From Puccinia triticina (Eukaryota > Basidiomycota > Pucciniomycetes > Pucciniales > Pucciniaceae): a DNA stretch of 64,000 nucleotides. The stretch spans positions 4,269,501-4,333,500 of the forward strand of contig NC_070560.1 of assembly GCF_026914185.1 (NCBI RefSeq), written 5' to 3'. Numbering within the stretch: position 1 is the stretch's first letter; every line of letters starts with the position of its first letter. This document shows, piece after piece, positions 41,335 through 51,183 of this stretch. Both the position numbers and the translations under genes were made by a program. The notes under the pieces are model-generated. The model worked only from the letters and a program-made list of their open reading frames with translations, did no database searches and had not been told where the DNA came from.

Positions 41335-43523
41335 AGACCCAGTGAGGCGTCTGGCCCCACCGCGCGGGCGAGGCGGCCTCTCGGCGACCCAATGACGCTG
41401 GCCATTGACCTAAGCATGCCCGCCGTTTCAGGCCGGCGACCGCTTACAGGCTATGAAACCATATTGGGACAAACCACCCCCTGCCATGCAGCTCCCTTGG
41501 CAGGGACCTGGCCTCCGCTTGACTTATTGGGGTGTTGCAGCACACCTCAATTCTCATTCATTGAACGCTCCCGCCCTTGATCCATCAGCTCCACAACCTC
41601 TCTCTGAGCCGCCCTCGAGGGGGACCATGTACAAACTCGCGCGATTGATGCGGCGACTGCCTGTCGGACAGCCTTGGGGCGCGCAACCAATCCAAAATAC
41701 CTGGCCAGCTTGGGATGATCGGAAATGACTTACCTGACAAACTTCAGTCGAGTGCGGCCCCGGGGTCACTGGTTGAGGCCAATTTCCTTTTGAGGCGTCC
41801 GTCATTCAAAGGGCTCCAAGCAATCACAGGTTGATTTGAAGGGCTTCTAACAAGGTCAGGTCTGCCGCCTTGGGTGGCAAAGAAGGACTTTGTCGTTGTC
41901 TCACTCTCCGCTATCACGGGCGGGGGCCCGACCGGGCCAAACCCAGCTTTCACGGGCGGGGGTCTGTTGGTTGGTGGGGCTGCTCCCAAGGTCGGCCACT
42001 CGCCCCGCAGCCGCATCAGCTTGATTGCATGATCCGGCTGTGCGCCGTGGGTGGCATCCCGCGGATGGATGCGGCTGCGGGGCCAGCTTGAGCACCAAAC
42101 CCGATTAAAGCTATGTGCGCAGCTATCGACACAACCTCACCAGCCACTTAGGGTCCCGCCCCGCGAGCCATTACCTGGAGGGCCCCCCGGCCAAGTGCAC
42201 CGCACCTTGCCGTCACCACCACCCCATCCTACCACATCCCCTTTGCTTCAACAACCATCAGCCCCAGCCCTACATGTTGTTCGCGCCCATGAGCTTGACC
42301 CAAACCCCGACAGGCCATCGGGCCGGCACCCCCAGCAACAGCAGTAAGTCCCCCCACCCAGGACCATTGCTGATCTTGGCGTCCCGCCTACCCAAGCAGA
42401 GCTAGCGGCCCAATTCAAGATTTTGAGTCATTGCCCGTGCCCCTCATCCCCCCGCCCCATGTCCCAATTCCTACCTCTGATTGCTGACCCCCCATGCCAG
42501 CCCCGCCCATCACTACATCCCACCCATCCCCACATGACCAGCTCGAAGCCAACCAACCGCGATCCAATGACTGGCATGATGTGTGAGTCCTCCAAATCTC
42601 GCCTCTTTCCCTCCCGGAAGTGTCCCCCGCTTACTTCGCGCGCCGTTCCGGTTGGGAGGTGCTGGTGGTGCAGAAGGACCACGAGCTTTTCGGCACATCC
42701 CCCCTCTTGGCCGACCTCAACATCGCCAACTGCAAGTGCCCCACCAATGACAAGGTCCACATCCATATGGGATTGATGGGGTGAAGCCCCCCCAGCCTTT
42801 TGCTTCCCCCTTTGGCCCATTTTTTCCTTTGGCTACCCGTATTTGCCCCTCCTATCCATTTTCCTCTTTTCCCGGTTCCCTTTTTTTGTTTGTCTGTGTT
42901 ACCTTCTGTGAGCAATCCCATAGCGCAAGTGACCTGAGACATCATGCTAGCGTGATGCAAGGAGGACCCCTCGGCGGCCTAGTTCTTTTAAGAAAACCAA
43001 AACAGAAACCCCTGATAGGTACTGCCCAGGCGACAGGGATTCAGTCGCCGCAGGCGTAGCTGAGCGCCCCACCATAACGTCCGTTTGGTCAAACATCCTG
43101 CTGGATCCATGATGCCCCAGCGGCACCCGCCAGCGGTGGGCCATGTTGTCTACCACAAAGACCTAGCGTCGGCCACCTGGCGTCGCTCCTGACCCCCTCA
43201 ATGATGGGCTACCCACGCCAGCGCGGAGTAGCGGCGCTTGACAAGAATGATGCCACAATGGCGGCATCCGACCGGCCACCTGGGCTTCCCAGGGGACGGC
43301 TCAGGTAGTCATACCCTGACAACACGCCGAGGGACCGCACACCGCCCATACGGGCGTCGTTAGGAGGGCCAAACCCCTCGCCTGCACCAACCTGACCTGC
43401 TTCCCCGGTATGTCAAGTTGACGCCCCCCCGGCCTAGGCGTCATGTGGTCAATACAGGTTGGCGCCAACTAGAACAAACATATGGCGTGGAGCCTGTATG
43501 TCAATTGATTATCTCGGGGGGCC
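41335..43523. other. Unrecognised GC-rich region
   Basis: Flank between the LINE/MULE and element B. Short open stretches look protein-like but match nothing I know: 41453-41728 (MKPYWDKPPPAMQLPW..., ending QNTWPAWDDRK) and 42590-42784 (GWEVLVVQKDHELFGTS, CKCPTNDKVHIHMG). Both are interrupted, so they are probably relics. Confidence 0.4.
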
Positions 43524-43527
43524 ACGC

Positions 43528-44076
43528 TGTGGTGGCCACACCGGTGCACGTATTCAGGAACAAGATCAGACTCAAGATCCTTCAAAACTCAAGATCCTTC
43601 AAAACTCAAGATCCCTCAAAACCCTTAACTCCCCCCCCCCCCCTATCTCCCATACTTCCCCTTTTCCTTTTCCTGTTCTGATCTTTCCCTTTCCCAGCTC
43701 CCTATCCTTCTTCACCTTTCTTGGTCCTAACACAGATTGACTGTGGATTTATTCCTAGCTTGTTTTGTTGTTTCTTCTTTTTTTTTCAGTCTGATGTCAT
43801 GTGTTTTTCCCATTTATCCTGATTTTTCATGATTTCTCTTTGTTCTTCCTTATCTTCTTATGTTTTAGCTCTTGGTCCATTCCTCCGTCTTTTTCCCTCT
43901 GTTTTGTTTTCTGTTTCTTTCCTTGTCTCGGTTTGTTTGTGTTGCGCGCGCGCACGGCGCGCGAGGAGATGATGATTTGTCTGTGACAGGCCTCCAGGAG
44001 TCCAAGTTCCCGGCGAACTTGGAGGATAGGAGGCATAGCATTCAGTCTGATCCACGACGGGCTATCAAGAAATTGG

Positions 44077-44113
<37 letters not shown>

Positions 44114-44340
44114 GATTCTTTTCCAATACCTGCGCACCGAGCCTGATCCCTGAAAACACCAACACCCAAACACAAACGCCGCCGAGGATCCAAACCCCGG
44201 CAAACTCTCAAAACCACCTCCACACACCAGCTATCTATTCTCGATCACACCGGCGATTTCACTCGGACCATTCTGAGGGCAGTCACTTGACACCTTCCCC
44301 TCACAGCGCTGCCGCCGGCCCCACCGAGCGGAGCTCCATA
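43528..44340 (+). repeat. 5' LTR of element B (813 bp)
   Basis: Contains three tandem copies of an 18-bp word (CTCAAGATCCTTCAAAA) where the 3' LTR has two, plus C- and T-runs that differ in length. Otherwise closely matches the 3' LTR. Confidence 0.9.
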
Positions 44341-44342
44341 TT

Positions 44343-44392
44343 TGGTCCCCCGAGCCGGGATTGAACCAGCGACCTCAAGATTTACAGTCTCG
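44343..44392 (+). promoter_or_regulatory. Primer-binding site of element B, tRNA-Tyr(GUA) complement
   Basis: Same 50-nt stretch as 32076-32125 with one C/T difference in the T-loop complement. The sequences of A and B diverge right after it (CCAATTTT against ACACTGTG). Confidence 0.8.
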
Positions 44393-44678
44393 ACACTGTG
44401 GTTTTGAGGCCGTTTGGCGGTTATAATTTTCCATTTTTTTTCGGATCCTTTTTCTTTTCTTTGCCGGATTCAAAATCTCGAAGAAGCTCAGCTGATTCCA
44501 TCCTGATTCTCTTCCGATCGCGCACTTGAATTCACCCGAGCGGCTTACGCGAGAGGACCGCCGTTTGATCTCGTTCCGGGAGCCGTTCTAGTCCTCGTTT
44601 CATAGGATCAAGACGTTTCAGGCTCCCGATTGTCTCTCTTTCTTTTCTTTTTTTTATTCTCTATAGGTGTTCAGCGGC

Positions 44679-44771
44679 GGGGCATAGGAGTTGTAGAAGT
44701 AAGTCCCCTCCACTTAGTAGCACCTCCGAAGCCTACTACTTTTGTCAAAAACATCCCGCCACTTCGTGAGC
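44679..44771 (+). promoter_or_regulatory. Structured RNA module B1 (leader)
   Basis: Inner GGAG with CTCC, loop AAGTAAGT, terminal hairpin GCCACTTCGTGAGC. Ends 44 nt before the gag ATG. Confidence 0.55.
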
Positions 44772-44815
44772 CGCCCTCGATTTCCGCTTTCCTCCCCTTC
44801 TCAGATTCTTTCGCG

Positions 44816-46975
44816 ATGCCCGAATCCTCGAATACTGCGGGCAAGATGAAAAAGATCAAGCCACAGAACCGTACCTGGATCTTCGATGGAAAGGACGTCG
44901 AAGAGTTCTTGGAGTTTTACGAGCTTTCCGCGGAGATCGACGATGCGTCGGACTACGATCGTGCTCGTCAAGCAGGCTGCTTTGTCACGGCAGAGATATT
45001 CAAGATCCTCGTGACGCTCAATGGCTACAAACCGCCAGACTGGCCTAAGCTGAAATCTTCAATGCTTTTGTACTGGGGCAAGCTTGACAAGGCGCTGTAC
45101 ACTGAGCGCGATCTGAGCAAGTTAGTCGAGATCTGGCAAGCCAAGGGCGGGGTATCTTCGGTTGCCGACTATCAAGAGTTTTGCAAGACTTGGTCGCCTC
45201 TTCAGTCCTATCTCGTCTCTCGGAAACACATCGATTCCGTGGAGGATATTCGCAAGGAGTTCTATCAGTCCTTTTCCCCCGGGCTACAGGAGCGCATTCG
45301 GGATCAGTTGATTAAGGACAAGGTCATGCTGACCACCCTTGACAATCGACGTCGGCTCCCAGAGTTCAAAGTCCTCAAAGCCGCGGTCGACGAAGTTATG
45401 GATGGCCAGGTGGCCCTCACTTTCGAGGACTCTCGATCGACGGTTCCGGTGGCCTCACCTTTCCAAGCCTCGAACGAGATCATGAAGCAGATGGGTGAAG
45501 AACGCAAGCCAGCGCCAGTTCAAGCAACTCCGGCGCCTCCTCCTTCCATGGACGAGCTGACTCGGATGTTTCAGTCCCTCGAGCAATATTTGAAGGGTAA
45601 CTCCCCTCAGAACACGACGGACAGGCCTCCGTTGATTTGCTTCTACTGTCACCGCGAGCGACACGGTACGTCCCGCTGCCTGGAACTTCAAAAGGACAAG
45701 GACGATGGTTTGGTCGAGCAGAGGGGAACCAATTTTTTCCTCCCGAACGGGGCGCTGATTCCGTTCGATCGCAGCCGACCTATCCGTCACGTAGTCGCTT
45801 CCTACCAACCTTCGAAGGCTCCGGCTCCTGTCAACCCTCCTCGTTCAGGTACTCCCACTCGACAAGCAGTGAACTCGACGGCTTCTGAGTATAAAGCGGG
45901 CTGTGGATCCTTAGAGCCGATGTGGTATCCACCAGCTGCTTCCTCCCAGTCATTCTCCAGCGTCTACGAAGCAGACCCTGCGACCAGGAAGCGCCATGAG
46001 GACCCAAAACCCTTCAAAGCCCCTCTGGTACCGGCTTCGCAGGCGAAACGACCCATCCGAAAACCCTCTAGGGACCCACCCGAATCCAGCAAGAGCGGTC
46101 CCGAAGACGAGTCTGAGTTGTTTGATCGGATTATGAACGAGCCTGACCCCGACTCTCCTGCCGCGAAGGGCGTTCCCAGTCGACCTGCAACCCCACCCAA
46201 AACCTCGGGATCTCAGCCCAAAGTTCGGTTCGAGCGGGATGTCATCAGGGAGCAGCCCGAAGTGGTGAACGAGCTGCTCAAGTCAATTGGCGACCTTCCG
46301 GTATCCGTGACGGTGTCGCAGTTGTGTGCTGCCTCCTCGGCGGTCGCCGAAGGCGTGAAAAAGTGGGTCTCCCGAAGGCGTGTGGAAGTCGGTTCCGAAG
46401 ATTTGAAGGTCAACTCGGGAACTCTTGCTGAGGGAATCGATCCGGATAGCGAATTCGATCCCAATCTCTACTCTTGTCCGTTGGGGTATCTTAACTGCAG
46501 CGTGGGCGAAGGGGAATCAATTTCGTCGCCTTTAGTGGATTCGGGTTCTCAGTTAAATCTCATCTCGGATACGATGGCCGTAAAACTGAATCTTACCCCG
46601 AGGGTCAACTTCAGCTCAGCCGTCTACGGGATTAACAATCAAGCATGCGAGCTGATTGGTGTTGCCAAAGATGTTCCTATCCGAGTTGGCCGTTCAATAG
46701 TGGGCTCCTGTCATTTCTGGATCACTCGGGCCGACGGGCCTTTCATTTTAGGCCGTCCCTTCTTGATGGACTTCCGAGCAACTTTAATGTATTCGCCAAC
46801 CGCCGGAGAAAGAATCATCCTTCCCGATTCATCCGGACGCAATATCGAAGTGACTTTGTGCCCAGTCGATAAGGGTAGATGGGAAAGGGAATTCCCTGCC
46901 TATGGACGCAAAGGGGTTCTTGCCCACTGTGGGCGTATCGTCGAAGATTCTTCGGAGGACTCGTCTTTTTTATGA
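44816..46975 (+). CDS. Element B Gag-protease
   Basis: ATG 44816 (MPESSNTAGKMKKIKPQNR), 719 codons; the open frame extends upstream without an ATG. Same order as element A Gag: capsid-like helices (GVSSVADYQEFCKTW, FSPGLQERIRDQLI), CCHC knuckle (CFYCHRERHGTSRC, near 45637), long polar linker, retropepsin with LVDSGSQLNLIS near 46535 and FILGRPFLMD. Ends TTT TTA TGA at 46975. Intact. It is clearly homologous to, but diverged from, the element A Gag, so the two represent separate subfamilies. Confidence 0.93.
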   Translation: MPESSNTAGKMKKIKPQNRTWIFDGKDVEEFLEFYELSAEIDDASDYDRARQAGCFVTAEIFKILVTLNGYKPPDWPKLKSSMLLYWGKLDKALYTERDLSKLVEIWQAKGGVSSVADYQEFCKTWSPLQSYLVSRKHIDSVEDIRKEFYQSFSPGLQERIRDQLIKDKVMLTTLDNRRRLPEFKVLKAAVDEVMDGQVALTFEDSRSTVPVASPFQASNEIMKQMGEERKPAPVQATPAPPPSMDELTRMFQSLEQYLKGNSPQNTTDRPPLICFYCHRERHGTSRCLELQKDKDDGLVEQRGTNFFLPNGALIPFDRSRPIRHVVASYQPSKAPAPVNPPRSGTPTRQAVNSTASEYKAGCGSLEPMWYPPAASSQSFSSVYEADPATRKRHEDPKPFKAPLVPASQAKRPIRKPSRDPPESSKSGPEDESELFDRIMNEPDPDSPAAKGVPSRPATPPKTSGSQPKVRFERDVIREQPEVVNELLKSIGDLPVSVTVSQLCAASSAVAEGVKKWVSRRRVEVGSEDLKVNSGTLAEGIDPDSEFDPNLYSCPLGYLNCSVGEGESISSPLVDSGSQLNLISDTMAVKLNLTPRVNFSSAVYGINNQACELIGVAKDVPIRVGRSIVGSCHFWITRADGPFILGRPFLMDFRATLMYSPTAGERIILPDSSGRNIEVTLCPVDKGRWEREFPAYGRKGVLAHCGRIVEDSSEDSSFL

Positions 46976-47028
46976 CGGGCGTCGGTCCAGACCTTGGCAG
47001 TTTTAATCTAGGGCCTCAAACTCTGACC
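46966..47028 (+). promoter_or_regulatory. -1 ribosomal frameshift signal (element B)
   Basis: The same TTTTTTA heptamer (46966-46972) is in phase and directly before the gag TGA. Downstream, GGTC-AGA (46984-46991, one bulged C) can pair with TCTGACC (47022-47028), a weaker stem than in element A. Confidence 0.7.
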
Positions 47029-50000
47029 AAAGGATCGACTTCAAATTCAGAGGCCCATTCGTTTCACAGTTCCATCTCTCCTGTCTCCTCGTCGCTTTCT
47101 CTCCCATCTTCTCAGGTCATCGCAAAACATCAAACTCAAAAACATCAAGAAAAACAAGGAAATCCCAAAAACATTCAATCGAGTTCGTTTCAATCTCCTT
47201 TTCCTCGATTTTCCGATCTTTTCTCTTCTGGATCTTCAAGTAGAACACGATGGGCCCGCGATCTTAGCGTGAAGAAGGATATGCAGTATGGGGAACTCGC
47301 GGGAACACAAACTACGAAAGTAAGTTCCCTCCATAGTATGCATCCCCGGGTAGCTACTACCACATTGTCAAAAACTCTATCTAGTGCCACGCTCGTGAGC
47401 AAATCCTCCGATCTTCCCTCTTCTCCGGTTTTAGGGCAACCTTTGTCCGATCAAGCACGTCTCCGCAACGAGAATAAACTAGCTTCCGACTCACGTCTCC
47501 GCAACAAGAATAAACTAGCTTCCGACTCACGTCTCCGCAACAAGAATAAACTAGTTTTGTCTTTCGAGACCCTCCGCGATGAGGCTAATCTAGGCCTGTC
47601 TGCAGAGACCCTCCGCGATGAGGCTAATCTAGGCCTGTCTGCAGAGACCCTCCGCAATGAGGCGAAACTATTCACCTACAGTCTGTCGGCGGAGGAAGGA
47701 GTGGTGGAATTTACGTCCCCGCGGAGGATGGGAGAAACAAAAGTAAGTTCCTCCCAATGTGCACCTCCGAGGCGTGATGCGCCCCCATTTTCGAAAACTC
47801 TATCTCGTGCCACAGTCGTGAGCGGCCCTTTTCCTTTGGGCTTTCCTTTTGCAGTAAAGGCCGCTTTCGAAGGACGCGAGGAACACCGGACTTGTCTCTT
47901 GATCAAACATGGGCTGGATCTTACGGCGCGAGGCGCCATTCTGGACGCCTGGAGTCGCGGGGAACACTTGGTTTTCGCGACCAAATACAAGCCGGTAGCG
48001 CGCAAGGTCCGACCGGTGAATGAGCCGATGCCTCTGGGACTCAATCCCCCCCTTAGGCGTCCGCCGTTGTCCCGGGATCCCTATCAAGGCCTGCCACGAT
48101 CCTTGGCAGGGCCATTCGTTCCGCGGGGACGAGTGACGGAGGAAAGGCTGAGTGTCGTGAACTTCGGCCCACCGGGGTGGCTCTATCCGGACGAACTCGA
48201 CCTCATCAAAAATGTCTTGTCTTTTCGAGAGCGGTCAATCGCCTTCACTCCGGAGGAGAGGGGCCTCTTAAAGGATTCCTATGGCCTACCTTACATCATA
48301 CCGGTGGTAGAGCACGTTCCGTGGCAAAAGAAGAGGATTCCGATTCCAGCAGCAATATCGGAGGAGTTTATCAAGCTGATCCGAGAGCGCGAGCGCAACG
48401 GACTCTACAAGCAATCCACTTCCTCGTACTCAAGCCCCGTTTTCTGCGTTCTCAAGTCGAATGGGAAGTTGCGGGTCGTCCACGACCTTCAGGCATTGAA
48501 CAAGGTCACTCTGAAGGATGCCGGTCTCCCGCCGGCCACCGAAGAGTTCGTGGAATCCTTTTCAGGACGGGTTTGCTACGGGCTTGGCGACATAATGGGC
48601 GGCTTCGATGAGCGCGCCCTGGATCCAATTTCCCGGCCCCTCACCACATTTGATACACCTCTGGGACGGTTTCAGTTGACCAGGTTGCCTCAGGGGGCCA
48701 CAAATTCTGTCGCCGTCTACCAGGCGCAGATGATGTGGATCCTGCAGCCCGAGATCCCCAATCACGCCGGTATCTTCATCGATGACGGTGGAATAAAAGG
48801 ACCGACATCGGATTACGACAACGCGGTACTGTCTTGGCACCCCGGGATTCGTCGTTTTATATGGGAGTATGCCGAGACCCTCGAACGCATTCTTTTCCGG
48901 ATCGAGGAGTCGGGTTTGACGGTCTCCGCGTCAAAGCTAGCGGCGTGCGTGCCGGCCCTGGAAATCGTGGGGCATGTAGTATGCAAGGAGGGGCGAAGGA
49001 TGGCGGCAACCAAGGTCAACAAGATTCTTGCTTGGCCGACTCCGTCCAACCCCTCCGAGGTCAGAGGGTTCCTCGGTGTCGTGGTGTACGTAAGGATTTT
49101 TATCCCAGCCCTATCCCATATCTGCGCGCCGTTGCGTCGGCTGACTCGCAAGGATTCCGAGTGGAATTGGACGAAGGAGTGTACAGTTGCATTCGAGTAC
49201 CTGAAGGAGGTTGTCGGGAGGGACATCGTTCTGGCGAAGATACAGTACGGGCACGGAGCGGGCAAGATCAAGCTAGCCGTGGACTCCAGTTTCCACGCAA
49301 CGGGTGCGGTACTCTCGCAGGAAGATCAAAACGGGTTGGATTGTCCGGCTCGGTACGAGTCATTTTTGTTTTCTGACGTCGAGTCCAGGTATTCCCAGCC
49401 GAAATTGGAACTGTGCGGAGTCGCCCGCATGCTCAAGAAGCTCCAGACAGTGCTGTGGGGGCAACACTTTGAGTTGCAGGTAGACGCGCAGTCCCTCATT
49501 GAGATGATCAACGCGCCCAGTCTACCCAACGCGCCGATGACGCGTTGGGTGGCTTTCATCCACCTTTTCAGTTTCGACATTGTCCATCGACAGGGAAAGC
49601 TTTTCACGATGCCGGACGGCCTTTCTAGACGACCTCAGGCAGACGATGAGTCCGATCCGCCTTCGTCAGAGTTCGACGAGGACGCCCCCCATATCAGGCC
49701 GGTTCACGGTTTCGCAGCCGATTTATCCCCTCAGGCATATTCAGGATACCAGGAGGGTTTCTGGCGACAGCTCGAAGAATTTCTGACGACTTTGGTCAGA
49801 CCAGAAGGGATGGACTCCAAGACCTTTCAGGCGATGAAGCGGAAATCGTCCGACTTCTTTGTTCAGGCAGGTCGTCTCATGAAAAGGGGGACCCCACTGC
49901 CGAGGATTGTCGTGACAATTCAGGATAAACAAGACATGATTCTCAGTCGACTCCACAAAGACTTGGGTCACCGAGGGGTGGCCGAGACGTACAGGCGGAC

Positions 50001-51015
50001 GGCGGAGAGGTTCTGGTGGCCAGCATTAAAGGAGGCAGTTATTCGATGGTGCCGGAGCTGCGAGGCGTGTCAGAAGCGAGACCTCCGGCGACCCACAGAG
50101 ATGAGATACCCGACTGGTGAACAGACCGTGTTCGGACGTGTGTCGATGGATGTGGTACACATCAAGGCCGGGGGCGCAAAGTATCTGATCGTCGCTCGTG
50201 ACGATTTCTCAGGCTGGGTTGAGGCAAAATTCCTCAACAACATCAATTCAGAATCCGTGGCTGCCTTCCTCCAAGAGCACTGGACGATGAGATACGGTTT
50301 GGCGCGGGCTTACTCGACGGACGGCGGATCGGAGTTCGGCGGTGCATTGGCAGAGATGTTGAGAGCACTGCCGGGCCAGCATAGGGTGTCCACTCCCTAT
50401 TACCCCGAAGCTCAAGGCATGGTCGAGAGGGGACACGCGCCGCTCAAGTCCGCCCTAATCAAGTTGGCAGGCGAGTCGGGCAAGAACTGTCAAAAGTTCT
50501 TGCCACTAGTTCTTTTCGCTGATCGGATCTCGACGAAACGCACGACTGGATACTCGCCGTACGAAATCGTTTTCGGACAGCGGGCTGCGCTGCCCATTGA
50601 CCTTGACATCAAGTCTTTTCTAGGAGTCGATTGGGAGGCGGTGCGTGACACTTCCGATCTGCTCGTGGGTCGATCTAGACAACTTGAACGGAGCGAAGAA
50701 ACTCGTCAGCTTGCATACGATCGGATGATGAAGTCCCGCGAGGAGTCTGTTTGCTACTGGGAAGAGAGGAACGTCGGTCGACTTTGTGATCCCCTCTCAC
50801 CCGGCGATCTAGTGCTTGCCTACAATCGGTCTCTCGAGGTGCAGTGGGGGCAACTGTTTGCCCACAAGTGGGACGGCCCGTATAGGATCGTGAAGCAAGT
50901 CCCCGGTGGTTCTTATGTTCTGGCGGAGCTCGACGGCACGGAGCTGAAGCGTTGGTTTGCGGCGGATCAGGTCAAAAGATATTTTTCCCGCGGAGGCACT
51001 TCGGACCAAAAGTAA
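46972..51015 (+). CDS. Element B pol: extension, RT, RNase H, integrase (intact)
   Basis: Open from 46879 in the -1 frame of gag to TAA 51013-51015; no stop or frameshift. N-terminal extension with RNA modules B2 and B3 and LRxE repeats; RT with catalytic IFIDDGG near 48775; RNase H with KLAVDSSFHATGAVL near 49270 and ESRYSQPKLELCGV; integrase HHCC (HKDLGHRGVAETY ... CRSCEACQ, 49950-50080), catalytic VSMDVVH (50145), STDGGSEFGG (50315) and GMVERGH (50415). A C-terminal GPYRIVKQV fold follows; no chromodomain was recognised. With intact gag it could be autonomous. Confidence 0.93.
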   Translation: MTGVGPDLGSFNLGPQTLTKGSTSNSEAHSFHSSISPVSSSLSLPSSQVIAKHQTQKHQEKQGNPKNIQSSSFQSPFPRFSDLFSSGSSSRTRWARDLSVKKDMQYGELAGTQTTKVSSLHSMHPRVATTTLSKTLSSATLVSKSSDLPSSPVLGQPLSDQARLRNENKLASDSRLRNKNKLASDSRLRNKNKLVLSFETLRDEANLGLSAETLRDEANLGLSAETLRNEAKLFTYSLSAEEGVVEFTSPRRMGETKVSSSQCAPPRRDAPPFSKTLSRATVVSGPFPLGFPFAVKAAFEGREEHRTCLLIKHGLDLTARGAILDAWSRGEHLVFATKYKPVARKVRPVNEPMPLGLNPPLRRPPLSRDPYQGLPRSLAGPFVPRGRVTEERLSVVNFGPPGWLYPDELDLIKNVLSFRERSIAFTPEERGLLKDSYGLPYIIPVVEHVPWQKKRIPIPAAISEEFIKLIRERERNGLYKQSTSSYSSPVFCVLKSNGKLRVVHDLQALNKVTLKDAGLPPATEEFVESFSGRVCYGLGDIMGGFDERALDPISRPLTTFDTPLGRFQLTRLPQGATNSVAVYQAQMMWILQPEIPNHAGIFIDDGGIKGPTSDYDNAVLSWHPGIRRFIWEYAETLERILFRIEESGLTVSASKLAACVPALEIVGHVVCKEGRRMAATKVNKILAWPTPSNPSEVRGFLGVVVYVRIFIPALSHICAPLRRLTRKDSEWNWTKECTVAFEYLKEVVGRDIVLAKIQYGHGAGKIKLAVDSSFHATGAVLSQEDQNGLDCPARYESFLFSDVESRYSQPKLELCGVARMLKKLQTVLWGQHFELQVDAQSLIEMINAPSLPNAPMTRWVAFIHLFSFDIVHRQGKLFTMPDGLSRRPQADDESDPPSSEFDEDAPHIRPVHGFAADLSPQAYSGYQEGFWRQLEEFLTTLVRPEGMDSKTFQAMKRKSSDFFVQAGRLMKRGTPLPRIVVTIQDKQDMILSRLHKDLGHRGVAETYRRTAERFWWPALKEAVIRWCRSCEACQKRDLRRPTEMRYPTGEQTVFGRVSMDVVHIKAGGAKYLIVARDDFSGWVEAKFLNNINSESVAAFLQEHWTMRYGLARAYSTDGGSEFGGALAEMLRALPGQHRVSTPYYPEAQGMVERGHAPLKSALIKLAGESGKNCQKFLPLVLFADRISTKRTTGYSPYEIVFGQRAALPIDLDIKSFLGVDWEAVRDTSDLLVGRSRQLERSEETRQLAYDRMMKSREESVCYWEERNVGRLCDPLSPGDLVLAYNRSLEVQWGQLFAHKWDGPYRIVKQVPGGSYVLAELDGTELKRWFAADQVKRYFSRGGTSDQK
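47290..47400 (+). promoter_or_regulatory. Structured RNA module B2 (inside pol)
   Basis: Outer GGGGA/TCCCC (compensated relative to GGAGG/CCTCC), inner GGGAAC/GTTCCC, loop AAGTAAGT, hairpin GGTAG-CTA-CTACC, terminal GCCACGCTCGTGAGC. Confidence 0.6.
47449..47675 (+). repeat. LRxE coding repeats in pol (element B)
   Basis: Three copies of CTCCGCAAC(G/A)AGAATAAAC then three of CTCCGC(G/A)ATGAGGC, encoding SRLRNKNKLASD and ETLRDEANLGLSA units. Same position as in element A, between modules 2 and 3. Confidence 0.75.
47723..47823 (+). promoter_or_regulatory. Structured RNA module B3 (inside pol)
   Basis: Outer GGAGG/CCTCC, inner GGGAG/CTCCC, loop AAGTAAGT, hairpin GGCG-TGATG-CGCC, terminal GCCACAGTCGTGAGC. 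Confidence 0.6.
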
Positions 51016-51091
51016 GTCCTCCCATGTGTATGCACCTCAGGGTATCCTCTACCATTTGTTTGTAAGCATTACAATTGCCACACATGTGAGC
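50992..51091 (+). promoter_or_regulatory. Structured RNA module B4 (across the pol stop)
   Basis: Outer GGAGG with CCTC, inner GGAC/GTCC, pol stop TAA inside AAGTAAGT, hairpin GGTA-TCCTC-TACC, terminal GCCACACATGTGAGC. It ends about 90 bp before the 3' LTR; a polypurine run GGGGGTGGA abuts the LTR. Confidence 0.6.
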
Positions 51092-51183
51092 CCGGCGGGT
51101 CCTTCTTTTGTTTCTGGCATTTTTTTTTTAGGATGGCGCGCGGGCAGGAGCAGTCTAGGGACAGACTGCAAGTTGGGGGTGGA

